Source of the DNA: Gammaproteobacteria bacterium | GTDB lineage: Bacteria; Pseudomonadota; Gammaproteobacteria; Pseudomonadales; Pseudohongiellaceae | DNA length: 64,000 nt | Assembly (NCBI GenBank): GCA_009844085.1 | Contig: VYCF01000072.1 | Span: 62,001-126,000 of the forward strand | Direction of reading: 5' to 3' | Part shown: piece after piece, positions 40,226 through 48,867 of the stretch | Position numbering within the stretch: the first letter of the stretch is position 1 | Layout: every line of letters starts with the position of its first letter | Translations under genes and position numbers: made by a program | The notes under the pieces: generated by a model | What the model was told of the DNA's origin: nothing | Seen by the model: the letters and a program-made list of their open reading frames with translations, nothing else | Databases searched by the model: none

Positions 40226-42340
40226 TTAGAGAACCTTTCGCCTTCGCATTATACGGTCCAGGGTTGCGTTGGCCCCTCTATCGTCCTCGGAGCGACGGGA
40301 ATCGCTTTTGTCTGGTACAAGATGCACGAGACTTGGTCCCTTGATAATCACCCGCACACGCTCGCCTGGCTCAAGACCCAAGTGCTTAAGGAGATCGCCA
40401 ATGTATCCCATTGAAGCGCCGGTAATCGAAGTTAGAGACCAGCGAATGGACAGATCACGGAATCCTGGCAAATTCCCGATTCGGACCGATACACCGGAAT
40501 CTGGTTCGCATCCGAGAGCCTTTGCAAACTCGGGTGGAACATAAGTTGCGCTGTATCCGTCAAAGTAGCGTGCTTCTACAGAGAAGGTCCAATAGGGTGC
40601 GCCAGTGCAGTCTCTTCCGTCGATGACGTCATCAAGGTCCCTAAGCCGTATCGAAGATTTGCTGGCTAGGCTAATCCAGCCGTCATTGACGACAAATCTC
40701 GGTGACTGCATATAGGCACGCACACTTATTCGGCTCACCCCAAATTTTTCAGGTAACTCGGTAACCAGCCTGTCAATTGTGGTAGCACCGCCATCTTCCA
40801 CAATACGCTGGATGATCTCCTCAGATATTCCCTCGTATTCATCGTCGACCCATTCTCTTAGAGCCCAACGTTCCAAATCAGCGCGCACGACACTTTGGAT
40901 GTTGGAAAATGCGCCTCCGACCTTCACGGCAGTCATGCCGCAGAGTTTCCCAACTTCTTGTTTTGTGGCGGGCCGACCGATTTTTTTGAGAGCCGCTTTA
41001 GCATCGGCCTTAGCGCTACTTCTAAGTGCAATTTGACCATGCAACTGGTGAAGCCCGACTCGATCTTTGAGCCAGTCCCAATGTTCAATCAACTCTGGAG
41101 CAAGCTTGCGAACCTCCTCAGTGAGAGCATCTTCATCGACCAGGCCCGCATCGTCTGCACACGTTGTGGCAATGTCTCGAACGCTAACAATCGCAGCCTT
41201 TACATGAGCACTAACGAACATCTCACCGTCTGGTTCGTAGCCCATCTCTGATATCAGACGAGAGCGAAAAAGTTTTCCCTCCAACCCTTGATCTGCCGCA
41301 AGCATCGTGCATAAGCGCTTCTTCATATCAGCTGCTGGCACAATTGGGGCGAAGATTGTGCCCGAGATTTTAGCCAGTAACTCCAATTCTTCACCCAAGT
41401 CGTGCTCAATATCGCGCTCGATTTTGGTCTGAATTTGCCTAATCCGTTCGCGGGTAACGCCCAAAACTTTGCCAATTGATTCCAGCGTCATTGACGGTTC
41501 CCGCAGAATTCTGCCCTTTATGATGGTAAGTTCCCGCTCTGGCATTAAGCGGATCCGCTGTTCCAGCCGTTCCACCATGCGACTGGCCAAACCGGGTGCG
41601 CTGCCTACTGCTTCGGCCAACTGAATTCGATCCAAGTCGGAGGTTGTTTGTAAAATGGAAGCAATGTCCAAGAGCTTGTCATTTAGCAAGTCGGACAGTT
41701 TTGTCGCCAGTCCGACTTCCACCATGACTGAAAGGACTGGATTCAGGGTATGTTGAATCTCCTGCCATATGGCTTGTGCGGACTGCATTTGCTGAATTTC
41801 TTGTTTTAGGGCTTGAGCGGCCACGATTTGTGACATGTCATCGTGTGCCTTCTTGTTAATTGCGCCTCTCAGTGGCTCGATGCGTTGCTGGTCGGAGTCA
41901 GAGTCATTCTGCCCGCAAATACGATCTGACCCCGTGGCAGTTGTTGCAACTGGGCGAGACAATTCTCTGGCGCAAAACAGTAGATACAGCCATGTGTGGT
42001 CTTGTGCGGCGGCTGCAGGTGCTTTTTGGTCACTGTCGAGCAGGTACGCTTCAACAGCAAACAGAAGGTCCCTCAGGCTCCTAGTGCCAAAGTTGGGTAA
42101 TCTCAGCAATTCTCCTGCCGACAACTGCCCGTCACCGGTCATTAGTGACTGGGCGGATTCCAGGCAATTCATTGTTCTTACTGTGAGCGGAAGTGAAACA
42201 GCGATCGACCGATTAAGTCCGGCCGGCCATACTACGGCGCTGTCTTTTACACGACGGCCAGCGCGTATGTCGTCCAATGCTGATTGGATAGTCAAAAGTA
42301 AGCGATGTGCCTGATCTGGGTCCAGTCTTCGTTTCGACAC
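40226..42340 (-). CDS. RpoA-CTD/sigma region 4-like fusion protein
   Basis: A protein of 704 residues with parts resembling two different RNA polymerase subunits. Residues 48-100 follow the alpha-subunit C-terminal domain: LPLTVRTMNCLESA, then ELLRLPNFGTRSLRDLL. Residues 267-313 follow sigma-70 region 4: a helix-turn-helix ending SIGKVLGVTRERIRQIQTKI. A long helical region links them, and the C-terminal half holds further winged-helix-like stretches (about 430-530) and an unknown tail. No sigma region 2 is visible, so it is not an ordinary sigma factor. It could control the operon or bind DNA as a system component. The GTG start lies 29 bases after the previous gene. Confidence 0.68.
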   Translation of the reverse strand: MSKRRLDPDQAHRLLLTIQSALDDIRAGRRVKDSAVVWPAGLNRSIAVSLPLTVRTMNCLESAQSLMTGDGQLSAGELLRLPNFGTRSLRDLLFAVEAYLLDSDQKAPAAAAQDHTWLYLLFCARELSRPVATTATGSDRICGQNDSDSDQQRIEPLRGAINKKAHDDMSQIVAAQALKQEIQQMQSAQAIWQEIQHTLNPVLSVMVEVGLATKLSDLLNDKLLDIASILQTTSDLDRIQLAEAVGSAPGLASRMVERLEQRIRLMPERELTIIKGRILREPSMTLESIGKVLGVTRERIRQIQTKIERDIEHDLGEELELLAKISGTIFAPIVPAADMKKRLCTMLAADQGLEGKLFRSRLISEMGYEPDGEMFVSAHVKAAIVSVRDIATTCADDAGLVDEDALTEEVRKLAPELIEHWDWLKDRVGLHQLHGQIALRSSAKADAKAALKKIGRPATKQEVGKLCGMTAVKVGGAFSNIQSVVRADLERWALREWVDDEYEGISEEIIQRIVEDGGATTIDRLVTELPEKFGVSRISVRAYMQSPRFVVNDGWISLASKSSIRLRDLDDVIDGRDCTGAPYWTFSVEARYFDGYSATYVPPEFAKALGCEPDSGVSVRIGNLPGFRDLSIRWSLTSITGASMGYIGDLLKHLGLEPGERVRVIIKGPSLVHLVPDKSDSRRSEDDRGANATLDRIMRRRKVL

Positions 42341-42369
42341 TTCAAAAACTCCCTATGAGCCTGCGTAAT

Positions 42370-43266
42370 TTAACCTGTACTGAATCTACTGATTAACGAT
42401 ATAAAGAGTTCGTCCAGTGCATTGTCTTCAATGATTGCCAGTTCGCGGCTTCCCTGATAGGCGGTTGCACGGCGGCACAGACGCTGCAAGCTTGCGGTTT
42501 CGTAGAACTTGGAATTTGGATTCGCCTCCAATTCTTGGCCTAGCGTACGGATGAAAGAACTCCGGATGTTTGTTGAGCCGAATGTCGAATTGCGGAACAC
42601 GACGCGGTCAATGAATTTCTCCCAGTAATTCTGACTGATCCGTAAAGCGGAGCGTACACAATGTTTGAACTCTTCGTCACCGTTGGCTGCTTCGAATACC
42701 ATGCGTTCGCGCCACCAAGCACGAGCGAACGGGCAGTCAACATAGACAGAGCGGTTACCGCGCACTTCGGGTAACCCGCCGAGACGGCGGAGAATCGTAC
42801 GCACACAGGCATCTATAACTTGTTCCGCTTTCTTAGTACCTTTCGAATGCGCTTGGAGCGCCTGATCGATTCGTTCTGCTCCACCCGGCAGGGAACCGCC
42901 ATTGGCAGCGAGGTACACAGGCTGTATTCGACCATGGCGAATATGTTCCAGTGTAAGCCGTGCCCAAAATGTGGATCGGCATGCCATCGCTGGAACAAGG
43001 CTGGACCAAGCCGAGTACAATGCCTGCTCCGTATCAATGGGTGGATTCTTGTATTCGGCTTCGGTGAGAGGCGTCGGGATCAACTTGATCTCCGCCGAAC
43101 CAACTGACTTGATTTCATCCAACTCCTTGACGAACGCTTCGCCGCTTCGAACCATTTCCAGAAAACGTCGCTGAACTGAACTGCCCTTTCGTGCAAGAAG
43201 TCGCCTGCGGAAGCGCGTATAGATTGCATCGTCAAACTCGATCGGGCCGGTTAGTTTGTCGCTCAC
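42370..43266 (-). CDS. DUF6339-like hypothetical protein
   Basis: A soluble protein of 298 residues, helical, without membrane segments. The blocks STFWARLTLEHIR and CPFARAWWRERMVFEA recall DUF6339 as I remember it; the match is moderate. No nuclease or nucleotide-binding motif is seen. The GTG start overlaps the previous stop by four bases (GTGA), so it is translationally coupled to the unknown 293-residue protein. Within the operon it may be a structural or sensing part. Confidence 0.5.
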   Translation of the reverse strand: MSDKLTGPIEFDDAIYTRFRRRLLARKGSSVQRRFLEMVRSGEAFVKELDEIKSVGSAEIKLIPTPLTEAEYKNPPIDTEQALYSAWSSLVPAMACRSTFWARLTLEHIRHGRIQPVYLAANGGSLPGGAERIDQALQAHSKGTKKAEQVIDACVRTILRRLGGLPEVRGNRSVYVDCPFARAWWRERMVFEAANGDEEFKHCVRSALRISQNYWEKFIDRVVFRNSTFGSTNIRSSFIRTLGQELEANPNSKFYETASLQRLCRRATAYQGSRELAIIEDNALDELFISLISRFSTG

Positions 43267-44144
43267 GTCTCGTCCTCAACGTCTAGGGGCGGGACGGGGA
43301 GTGGATAAAGACTCGTGGCAACAAATTCAGGTCGAAATGACTCATCAGTCCAGTGCGGAAGGTCTTTGGCTTCCAGCAACTCGGCCAGCGCCTTAAGACT
43401 GCGATGCGACTCCCAGCCCGCGCCATCGTCGGAAATGTCATCCGTTTCCTCGCTTTCCGAATAGTCCTTCTGCAGACGCGCCAGACATGCAGTCACAATG
43501 TGAATCATGAGGTGATAGTGAATCTCGCTTTTCCCAAAACGCAAGAATCGGTGTAGATCGGGGTGCAGATTCGCACGAAATCCGAAAGGCTCAGTCTGGA
43601 TATCAACGTTGAAGCCGCCTTTCTCCATGTCCTTGTCAACATGTAGCGACAGTAGTTGAGTTATTGAGGCTTTAAGTTGTATGACGTTTCCAACGGCCAG
43701 ACGTGTCCCCGCCCTCAATGTCACTTGTTGCTCATCCCAAATCTCGTGAACACCATCCCTATCGGACTGTAGAATAAACTCACTGCTTTCGACGCAAAGC
43801 ACGGCTGGCGTGAACAGCGGCGGCTCACCAAGATTGTCAGCGTTGCAAGAAATCGTCTGGCAGGGCATTGAGGAGAGATGGACTTCGCGATATGCAGAAC
43901 GAGGTGAAGAAACGATACAAGCGTAGCGCGCCTTGCCTTCCTCTATTAGTCGGGTGAGCAGTGGCACCCCCTCAAGCTGATGTGTTAGTTGATAATCAGT
44001 AGTACTTCCGTTTCGGTTGAAAGCCACGAAATACTTGCCACTTGGAAAAGCTATGCTGCCACTTTCCAATACCGGATGCGGGTGCAAGCCTATGGAGTTT
44101 GATGCCCCATGAATCACGACTTCCATGCGCGATAACTCAGGCAT
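43263..44144 (-). CDS. Hypothetical protein of phosphorothioation-like operon (293 aa)
   Basis: I do not recognise this protein. It is soluble and mixed alpha/beta, with a His-rich region in the second half (FRANLHPDLHRFLRFGKSEI) and an acidic stretch before the end. The ATG at 44144 is chosen because GGGGA lies nine bases upstream; a TTG seven codons earlier is also in frame. It follows the GHKL ATPase by 34 bases and overlaps the next gene by four. The close pairing with the GHKL gene suggests a complex. Confidence 0.5.
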   Translation of the reverse strand: MPELSRMEVVIHGASNSIGLHPHPVLESGSIAFPSGKYFVAFNRNGSTTDYQLTHQLEGVPLLTRLIEEGKARYACIVSSPRSAYREVHLSSMPCQTISCNADNLGEPPLFTPAVLCVESSEFILQSDRDGVHEIWDEQQVTLRAGTRLAVGNVIQLKASITQLLSLHVDKDMEKGGFNVDIQTEPFGFRANLHPDLHRFLRFGKSEIHYHLMIHIVTACLARLQKDYSESEETDDISDDGAGWESHRSLKALAELLEAKDLPHWTDESFRPEFVATSLYPLPVPPLDVEDET

Positions 44145-44178
44145 TGATTTCAGTCCCCGATTCAATCGACGGGTCAGT

Positions 44179-46170
44179 CTAAATCTCGGGCGCGGCTTCG
44201 AGCTCTGCGTGAAGCTGGACCTTGGGATTTACATTGGGTGTTCTAAAAACTTCAATTCGCAGTGAAGGCGTATCAATGTTGGCAAAATCGCCATTGAGTC
44301 TGATGTCCGCTTCTACAGTGATGGCGGCACCTTTGGCAACACTGCCGAGCCGTACTCCCACGGGATTGCCACCTTGATGCTCAAGAGATTCGCAGTTGAC
44401 GGGTTTACCGTCAATGGTGACCTTATCTAGTTCAGCGGGGCTATACGGATCGAGTCCGTGACGATCACATGTGGCATCAATACCCTCATCCACGACCAAG
44501 CGCAACTGCGCGTCTTCGCACTCCCTCGCGAATTCAATGTGAACGCGGTGACGGCCATTTGCGACTACCCGGGAAACAGCCTGAACGAGTGCCGGCAACG
44601 AGGGCCGAATCCTGTCTCGCTTTACAGAGGATCCAGATTTTCCTCCGGAATTGTCGTCGTGGTTTCCGCCTTCCTGCCCCTCTTGGCCGGGAATAGCCAT
44701 CAACTGCTGCACGGGGCGCTTGTCGATAACCGTCGGAGTTCCCTGGAGTGCTTTGACGCCACCGCTTCCCCCAGCTTCACCGATGCCAAAATCCAGAGCG
44801 AGAAATTCGTCAGACGAAAATGCTTCCGAACTAACGGCTTTGGTATGCTCCTTCAGCCACTTAATAATTTCTTCCATCGCCTTATAAAAGTCCCTTCGCT
44901 CCTCAACCTCAAGACGCTTCGCGACCAGCTTGTCATGCAACGGGCCTTCTGCCGTCCGAACAAGATCATGCAAACGCCCACCGTCTTCCGACTTCAGCGA
45001 TAGAACGGCGTGGAACGGCGTGCGATCAGCAAACTTGCCTTGAAATGAGGGCATATCGGACGTAATCCACATGCCGTTGCGGCACAGGTCAACTCTGGGG
45101 ACACCGGAGGGGTTGTCGGCAAGACGAATATCAATCAAGCCTTGTGATGTAGTTACCAGACTTGGCAGCGAATCGCGATAGGCGCTGTAAGCCTCGAACG
45201 CTTTCAGACCACTCAGAAATTCTCTAGCTCTTCTGTTCTCGCGATGCATATTGAGAATTTCTTCAAGATTGCTTTGGTCTAGCGTTCGGCACTCTACATG
45301 CTTCCCTTTGCGCACATCTTCCAACTGAACCTCAAGCTCCCCCTCCGCAATGGCTACAAAAAAGTTGGCCGATGCTGCAAGCGACACCATATCCCAAAGA
45401 TCTTTGTCGTCCTCCATGAAATTGTTGAACGCAGTGATGCTTACCGCGGTACCGTGACCGCTGGAGTGCTGAATCCGATCAAGCTCGCCTCTAATCAGTT
45501 CGGGAATCTGGCTTGAAGTTGCGAAGTTATAAAGTCTGCCGGGGCCAGCGTTAAAGTCGCGTATGAAGTAACCGTGGGCACTTCGAGGATGCTTTTCACC
45601 TTTCATACTGTGCGATGCCAACACAGCGTGCCCTGCCGCGATTCGCTCTCCGTTCACCGTAATTCCGCCGTAAAGAACATAGCGCAGGTTGGACGCCGGA
45701 ATGGCTGTTGAATGGCCGTTGCCATAGGTTCCCGTAGCACCTTTTCCCTTGACACTAAGCCCATCGCTGAGCAACGCCGTCATTCGTCGCTCGTCGAGTC
45801 CGATACCGTTGTCAAGTATCGACAAAACGTCGACTCGATCTTCGCATAACGTAGTTGATATGCGCTCTTTGACTAGCTCAGCCTGCCGGGCGAGTTGCCC
45901 ACCCGCCAGTTCTTTTTGAGTCTGGAAGGCCTGCTTCAAAGCACTCATGTAGTTCTTTATTCCTGGAATGCTGGACAACTTGGCTTCACTCAGGCGGAAT
46001 CGCACGACAGCCGGCCTAGTTTCCGCCAAGCGGGCGGCATCCAATGAGTTCTGAATCAATTCACGGATGACGGCTGCTGGACGTAGATCATCGAAGGCTG
46101 CTATGCCCGAGGCCGTGAAGCCGTCCGACGAACCTGGTCCGAAACGCAGGTCTGGCTTAGCCGGCGGCAC
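44179..46170 (-). CDS. GHKL (Hsp90/MutL/gyrase B-like) ATPase
   Basis: A protein of 663 residues. The N-terminal GHKL fold is clear: N-box AVIRELIQNSLDAA (33-46), D-box ILDNGIGL (118-125) and the glycine-rich lid GATGTYGNGHST (144-155). The rest is unlike Hsp90, MutL or histidine kinases; a Gly/Ser/Asp-rich linker near 495-515 leads to a C-terminal beta-rich part. GHKL ATPases that clamp on ATP binding occur in several defence systems. The GTG start overlaps the cysteine desulfurase end by 14 bases. It may act as an ATP-driven sensor or clamp within the system; this is inference. Confidence 0.75.
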   Translation of the reverse strand: MPPAKPDLRFGPGSSDGFTASGIAAFDDLRPAAVIRELIQNSLDAARLAETRPAVVRFRLSEAKLSSIPGIKNYMSALKQAFQTQKELAGGQLARQAELVKERISTTLCEDRVDVLSILDNGIGLDERRMTALLSDGLSVKGKGATGTYGNGHSTAIPASNLRYVLYGGITVNGERIAAGHAVLASHSMKGEKHPRSAHGYFIRDFNAGPGRLYNFATSSQIPELIRGELDRIQHSSGHGTAVSITAFNNFMEDDKDLWDMVSLAASANFFVAIAEGELEVQLEDVRKGKHVECRTLDQSNLEEILNMHRENRRAREFLSGLKAFEAYSAYRDSLPSLVTTSQGLIDIRLADNPSGVPRVDLCRNGMWITSDMPSFQGKFADRTPFHAVLSLKSEDGGRLHDLVRTAEGPLHDKLVAKRLEVEERRDFYKAMEEIIKWLKEHTKAVSSEAFSSDEFLALDFGIGEAGGSGGVKALQGTPTVIDKRPVQQLMAIPGQEGQEGGNHDDNSGGKSGSSVKRDRIRPSLPALVQAVSRVVANGRHRVHIEFARECEDAQLRLVVDEGIDATCDRHGLDPYSPAELDKVTIDGKPVNCESLEHQGGNPVGVRLGSVAKGAAITVEADIRLNGDFANIDTPSLRIEVFRTPNVNPKVQLHAELEAAPEI

Positions 46171-47329
46171 GGCGTTGACTCTCCGGGCGGAATTGGGACA
46201 CTACGTTCTTGAACGCCTCCGCGACGATTTTTATTTCAGCTTCGGTGGTAAATCGGCCCATACTAATGCGAATGCCAGTAGCGGCCGTTTCCGCATCCAC
46301 ACCCAGCGCGAGCAGAACCCGGGACGGTTCACTGGCGGCCGAAGAACAAGCAGCGCCGCTGGAAACCGCAACGCTGTCTGCCAAGTTGCGAATTATTTGT
46401 TCGGCGGGCACCCCAGGGAAGCCGATATTGAGGCTTCCGGGAAGCCTCCGTGTAGGATGACCAAACAAGTGCAGATCGGGCTGGAATCGTCGTAGACAGT
46501 CGAGGAGCAGGCCAGTCAATCTGGCAAAAAGTTCGCTATCTTGCTGTTGTCTCTCCCAAGCTAATTCGCTCGCAACGCCGAATCCCGCGACCAGTGCTGG
46601 CGCAAGCGTTCCGCTGCGCAAACCTCGTTCCTGTCCGCCACCCTGCAGAATCGACCGAATTGGCACACCAGATCGAACATACAAGGCACCTATGCCTTTT
46701 GGACCATAAAACTTGTGCGCTGACAGGCTCATAAGGTCAACGCCCCATGAATCCACGTCGATAGGTAGACGACCGGAAGCCTGAGCCGCATCAGAATGAA
46801 AAATCGCACCTACCGTCCGGCAGCGGGCTGCAATTTCCTTAAGCGGCTGCAGCACACCGATTTCGTTGTTTGCCGCCATTACCGATACGAGCAACGTGCG
46901 CTCGTTGATCGCCTCATCGCATATCGCAAGATCAAGTAAGCCGTCCGAATCGACCGGCATCAAAACGGGTTCGAATCCCTCGGACTCAAGATCCATTACA
47001 GTCTTGAGCACTGCTGGATGTTCAGTCTCCACGGTCACTATTCGATTGCGCTTTGCCGGCCCAACCTCTTTTGCTACACCAACAATCGCCAAGTTGCAGG
47101 CTTCGGTTGCACCCGAAGTAAATATGATCTCGTCGTCGTCAGCATTGATTAGACTGGAAACCTTGGCACGAGCGTCTCGGATCGCCAAAGCTGCCTGCCA
47201 GCCGAAGGCGTGGTCCTTGGAGTGCGGATTTCCAAATTGCTCGTGCAAGAATGGCAACATAGTCTCTCGCACATGCGGGTCGAGCGGCGTAGTCGCTTGA
47301 TAGTCGAGGTAGACCGGTGGTCGCTTCAT
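46157..47329 (-). CDS. Cysteine desulfurase (DndA/SspA/IscS-like)
   Basis: A pyridoxal-phosphate enzyme of 390 residues that takes sulfur from cysteine as a persulfide. The N-terminus YLDYQATTPLDPHV, the lysine block LSAHKFYGPKGIGALY and the active-site cysteine loop SSGAACSSA are typical. General IscS lies with isc genes; here the gene sits between a DndC/SspD-like PP-loop gene and a DndD-like operon, the place of DndA/SspA, so it probably supplies sulfur for DNA backbone modification. The ATG overlaps the previous stop by four bases. Confidence 0.9.
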   Translation of the reverse strand: MKRPPVYLDYQATTPLDPHVRETMLPFLHEQFGNPHSKDHAFGWQAALAIRDARAKVSSLINADDDEIIFTSGATEACNLAIVGVAKEVGPAKRNRIVTVETEHPAVLKTVMDLESEGFEPVLMPVDSDGLLDLAICDEAINERTLLVSVMAANNEIGVLQPLKEIAARCRTVGAIFHSDAAQASGRLPIDVDSWGVDLMSLSAHKFYGPKGIGALYVRSGVPIRSILQGGGQERGLRSGTLAPALVAGFGVASELAWERQQQDSELFARLTGLLLDCLRRFQPDLHLFGHPTRRLPGSLNIGFPGVPAEQIIRNLADSVAVSSGAACSSAASEPSRVLLALGVDAETAATGIRISMGRFTTEAEIKIVAEAFKNVVSQFRPESQRRAAG

Positions 47330-48697
47330 TCTGTGCAGTCGCAGGGCAGCATCGACTCGGAATACTTGCCGAGGTCAATACCCTCGGACATGGCTTGGTA
47401 CGAAATGCCATCGCCGCCGAAGAAGCCGATGTGACTAATTTTAGTGCGCGTTTCCCGGCCTTCGGCTTGAAGGTCCCGAATATACTTCTTTTCGATATCG
47501 GCCCACCATGCAAGGTCGCAGGGCGTATCCTTTAGTGAGCCGAAGCCGTCCACCTCACTGGACTTCTCTTCCGCCATGCGCGCCCGGATGAACCTAAGAT
47601 TATTGGCGCCTTTCAGAAAACAAAAGACGCAGTTGGACATGCTGGCGTTTCCGGGAAGTCTCAGATTCCAATTCTGCTGATCCCAAAATTCGTTCACATC
47701 GTTTCGTGTAATCGACATGTCGCCAAGGGGCATGTATACATGTTCGCCCTCAAAACCACCCCCCGCCGTCGTTACGGCTTCGCACCCGTTCAAGGCGCTG
47801 TGGTTCGTCAGCCCGTAATCCGATCATCGCAACATATTCCACGCCGCCCTTGCCAAACGAAGCTTTGCCGCCAAACGCGCGCCCCTCCAGCCTCGAATTA
47901 CTGAATGGTTTCCAATCAGGGTGATATGTTTCGAAGTACTGCTCAGGCCTGTAGTGCGGCCGCTTCCACGAATATTCCCGCTTGCGCAGGAAGATGTCTT
48001 TGGGAACGCCGCCCCGGTTCTTGCCGTGTCGCCTCCAAGCCGTTTCCGGGTCGATTCTGGCTTCGTCTCCATAATGCCCGAGCCTTGGAATTGATGGCTT
48101 TGACGATAGCCAGTCCTTCAGAAATTCTCGAGTAATTTCAAGTTTCAAGTATTGCGTACAGATTCGTTTAAACTGATTTGGGACATAGCCAGCCCAAGAA
48201 AGCAATTCTTCGTAGACTTCCCCTCGCCAGTGGAAGCCATCTTGGTTGTCGTTCGACCACGGTTGATCATTTACTAGTCGGTACGTGGGCAGACGGGTCC
48301 ATTCGCCCTTCCTGGCATCTTCGTAGGTCTGGAACTCAATCTGGAAGAAAGGAATACCGTAAGACCGGCTGGCAACCATGCACTCCTGCACGAATCGGTA
48401 AGTGTCCGGATGTTCTGCAGAAGTATTGTTAAAGACGATTACATCACCCCTTGCCGAATCGAGTAGTCCGTTTTCCAGCAGAGTGAACAGCAACATTCCG
48501 CTGGTTCGACCGCCAGAGAATTTGAATACGTGAGGCAACTCTGCGTGCTTTTTTGATCGGTACCGCAATGTATATTCTTGTGCCGGGTCGTATTTTTCCG
48601 ACGGGTCGACTACACGCTTCGAGACGACGAGCTTCGGCACGCTATGAATTGCGAGGTCGGGACAAGTGCTGACCATCATTTTTGGGTTGGTGCGCAT
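47326..48697 (-). pseudogene. DndC/SspD-like PP-loop (PAPS reductase family) gene with frameshift
   Basis: The two halves of one protein lie in different frames. The 5' part (48697 to about 47760) has the PP-loop FSGGRTSG (60-67) and ends in MIGLRADEPQRLERVR; the 3' part resumes GGGFEGEHVYMPLGDM and has the CVFCFLKG cysteines of the same family, ending CDCTE. The switch falls in a run of six G (plus-strand C at 47759-47764). Joined, it is about 457 residues and complete. PAPS reductase-type PP-loop proteins carry activated sulfur to DNA in Dnd/Ssp systems. The break may be a sequencing error, phase variation by slippage, or a true lesion. The ATG 48697 has AGGAAG before it. Confidence 0.8.
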
Positions 48698-48802
48698 GCA
48701 CTTCCTTGACGATTGGCATCGGCTGGCAATATACCGCAATGACACGAAAATTCCAGCAAAGCCCAACTCTTGTTCGTGAACTCAACATGGCCCTAATTAT
48801 CA

Positions 48803-48851
48803 GGATTAAATTCCCGATTTCGATTCGAAATATGGAATTAAATCCCGATTT
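48803..48851. promoter_or_regulatory. Operator-like repeats upstream of the AAA/DUF4143 gene
   Basis: Two direct 18-base repeats (48803-48820 and 48834-48851) agree at 15 of 18 positions, ending in the shared CCCGATTT, and are 31 bases apart. Between them lies a perfect 15-base palindrome, atttcga-t-tcgaaat, at 48817-48831. The block ends 16 bases before the ATG of the ATPase gene. It looks like a repressor or regulator site for that gene; the divergent phosphorothioation-like operon begins on the other side (48697). Confidence 0.45.
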
Positions 48852-48867
48852 AGGGTAGAGTTTCGCC

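Noticed and set aside
48697..48867. TATATT hexamer as a -10 box for the sulfur island
   Set aside because: No -35 hexamer at acceptable spacing was found, so no promoter is annotated.
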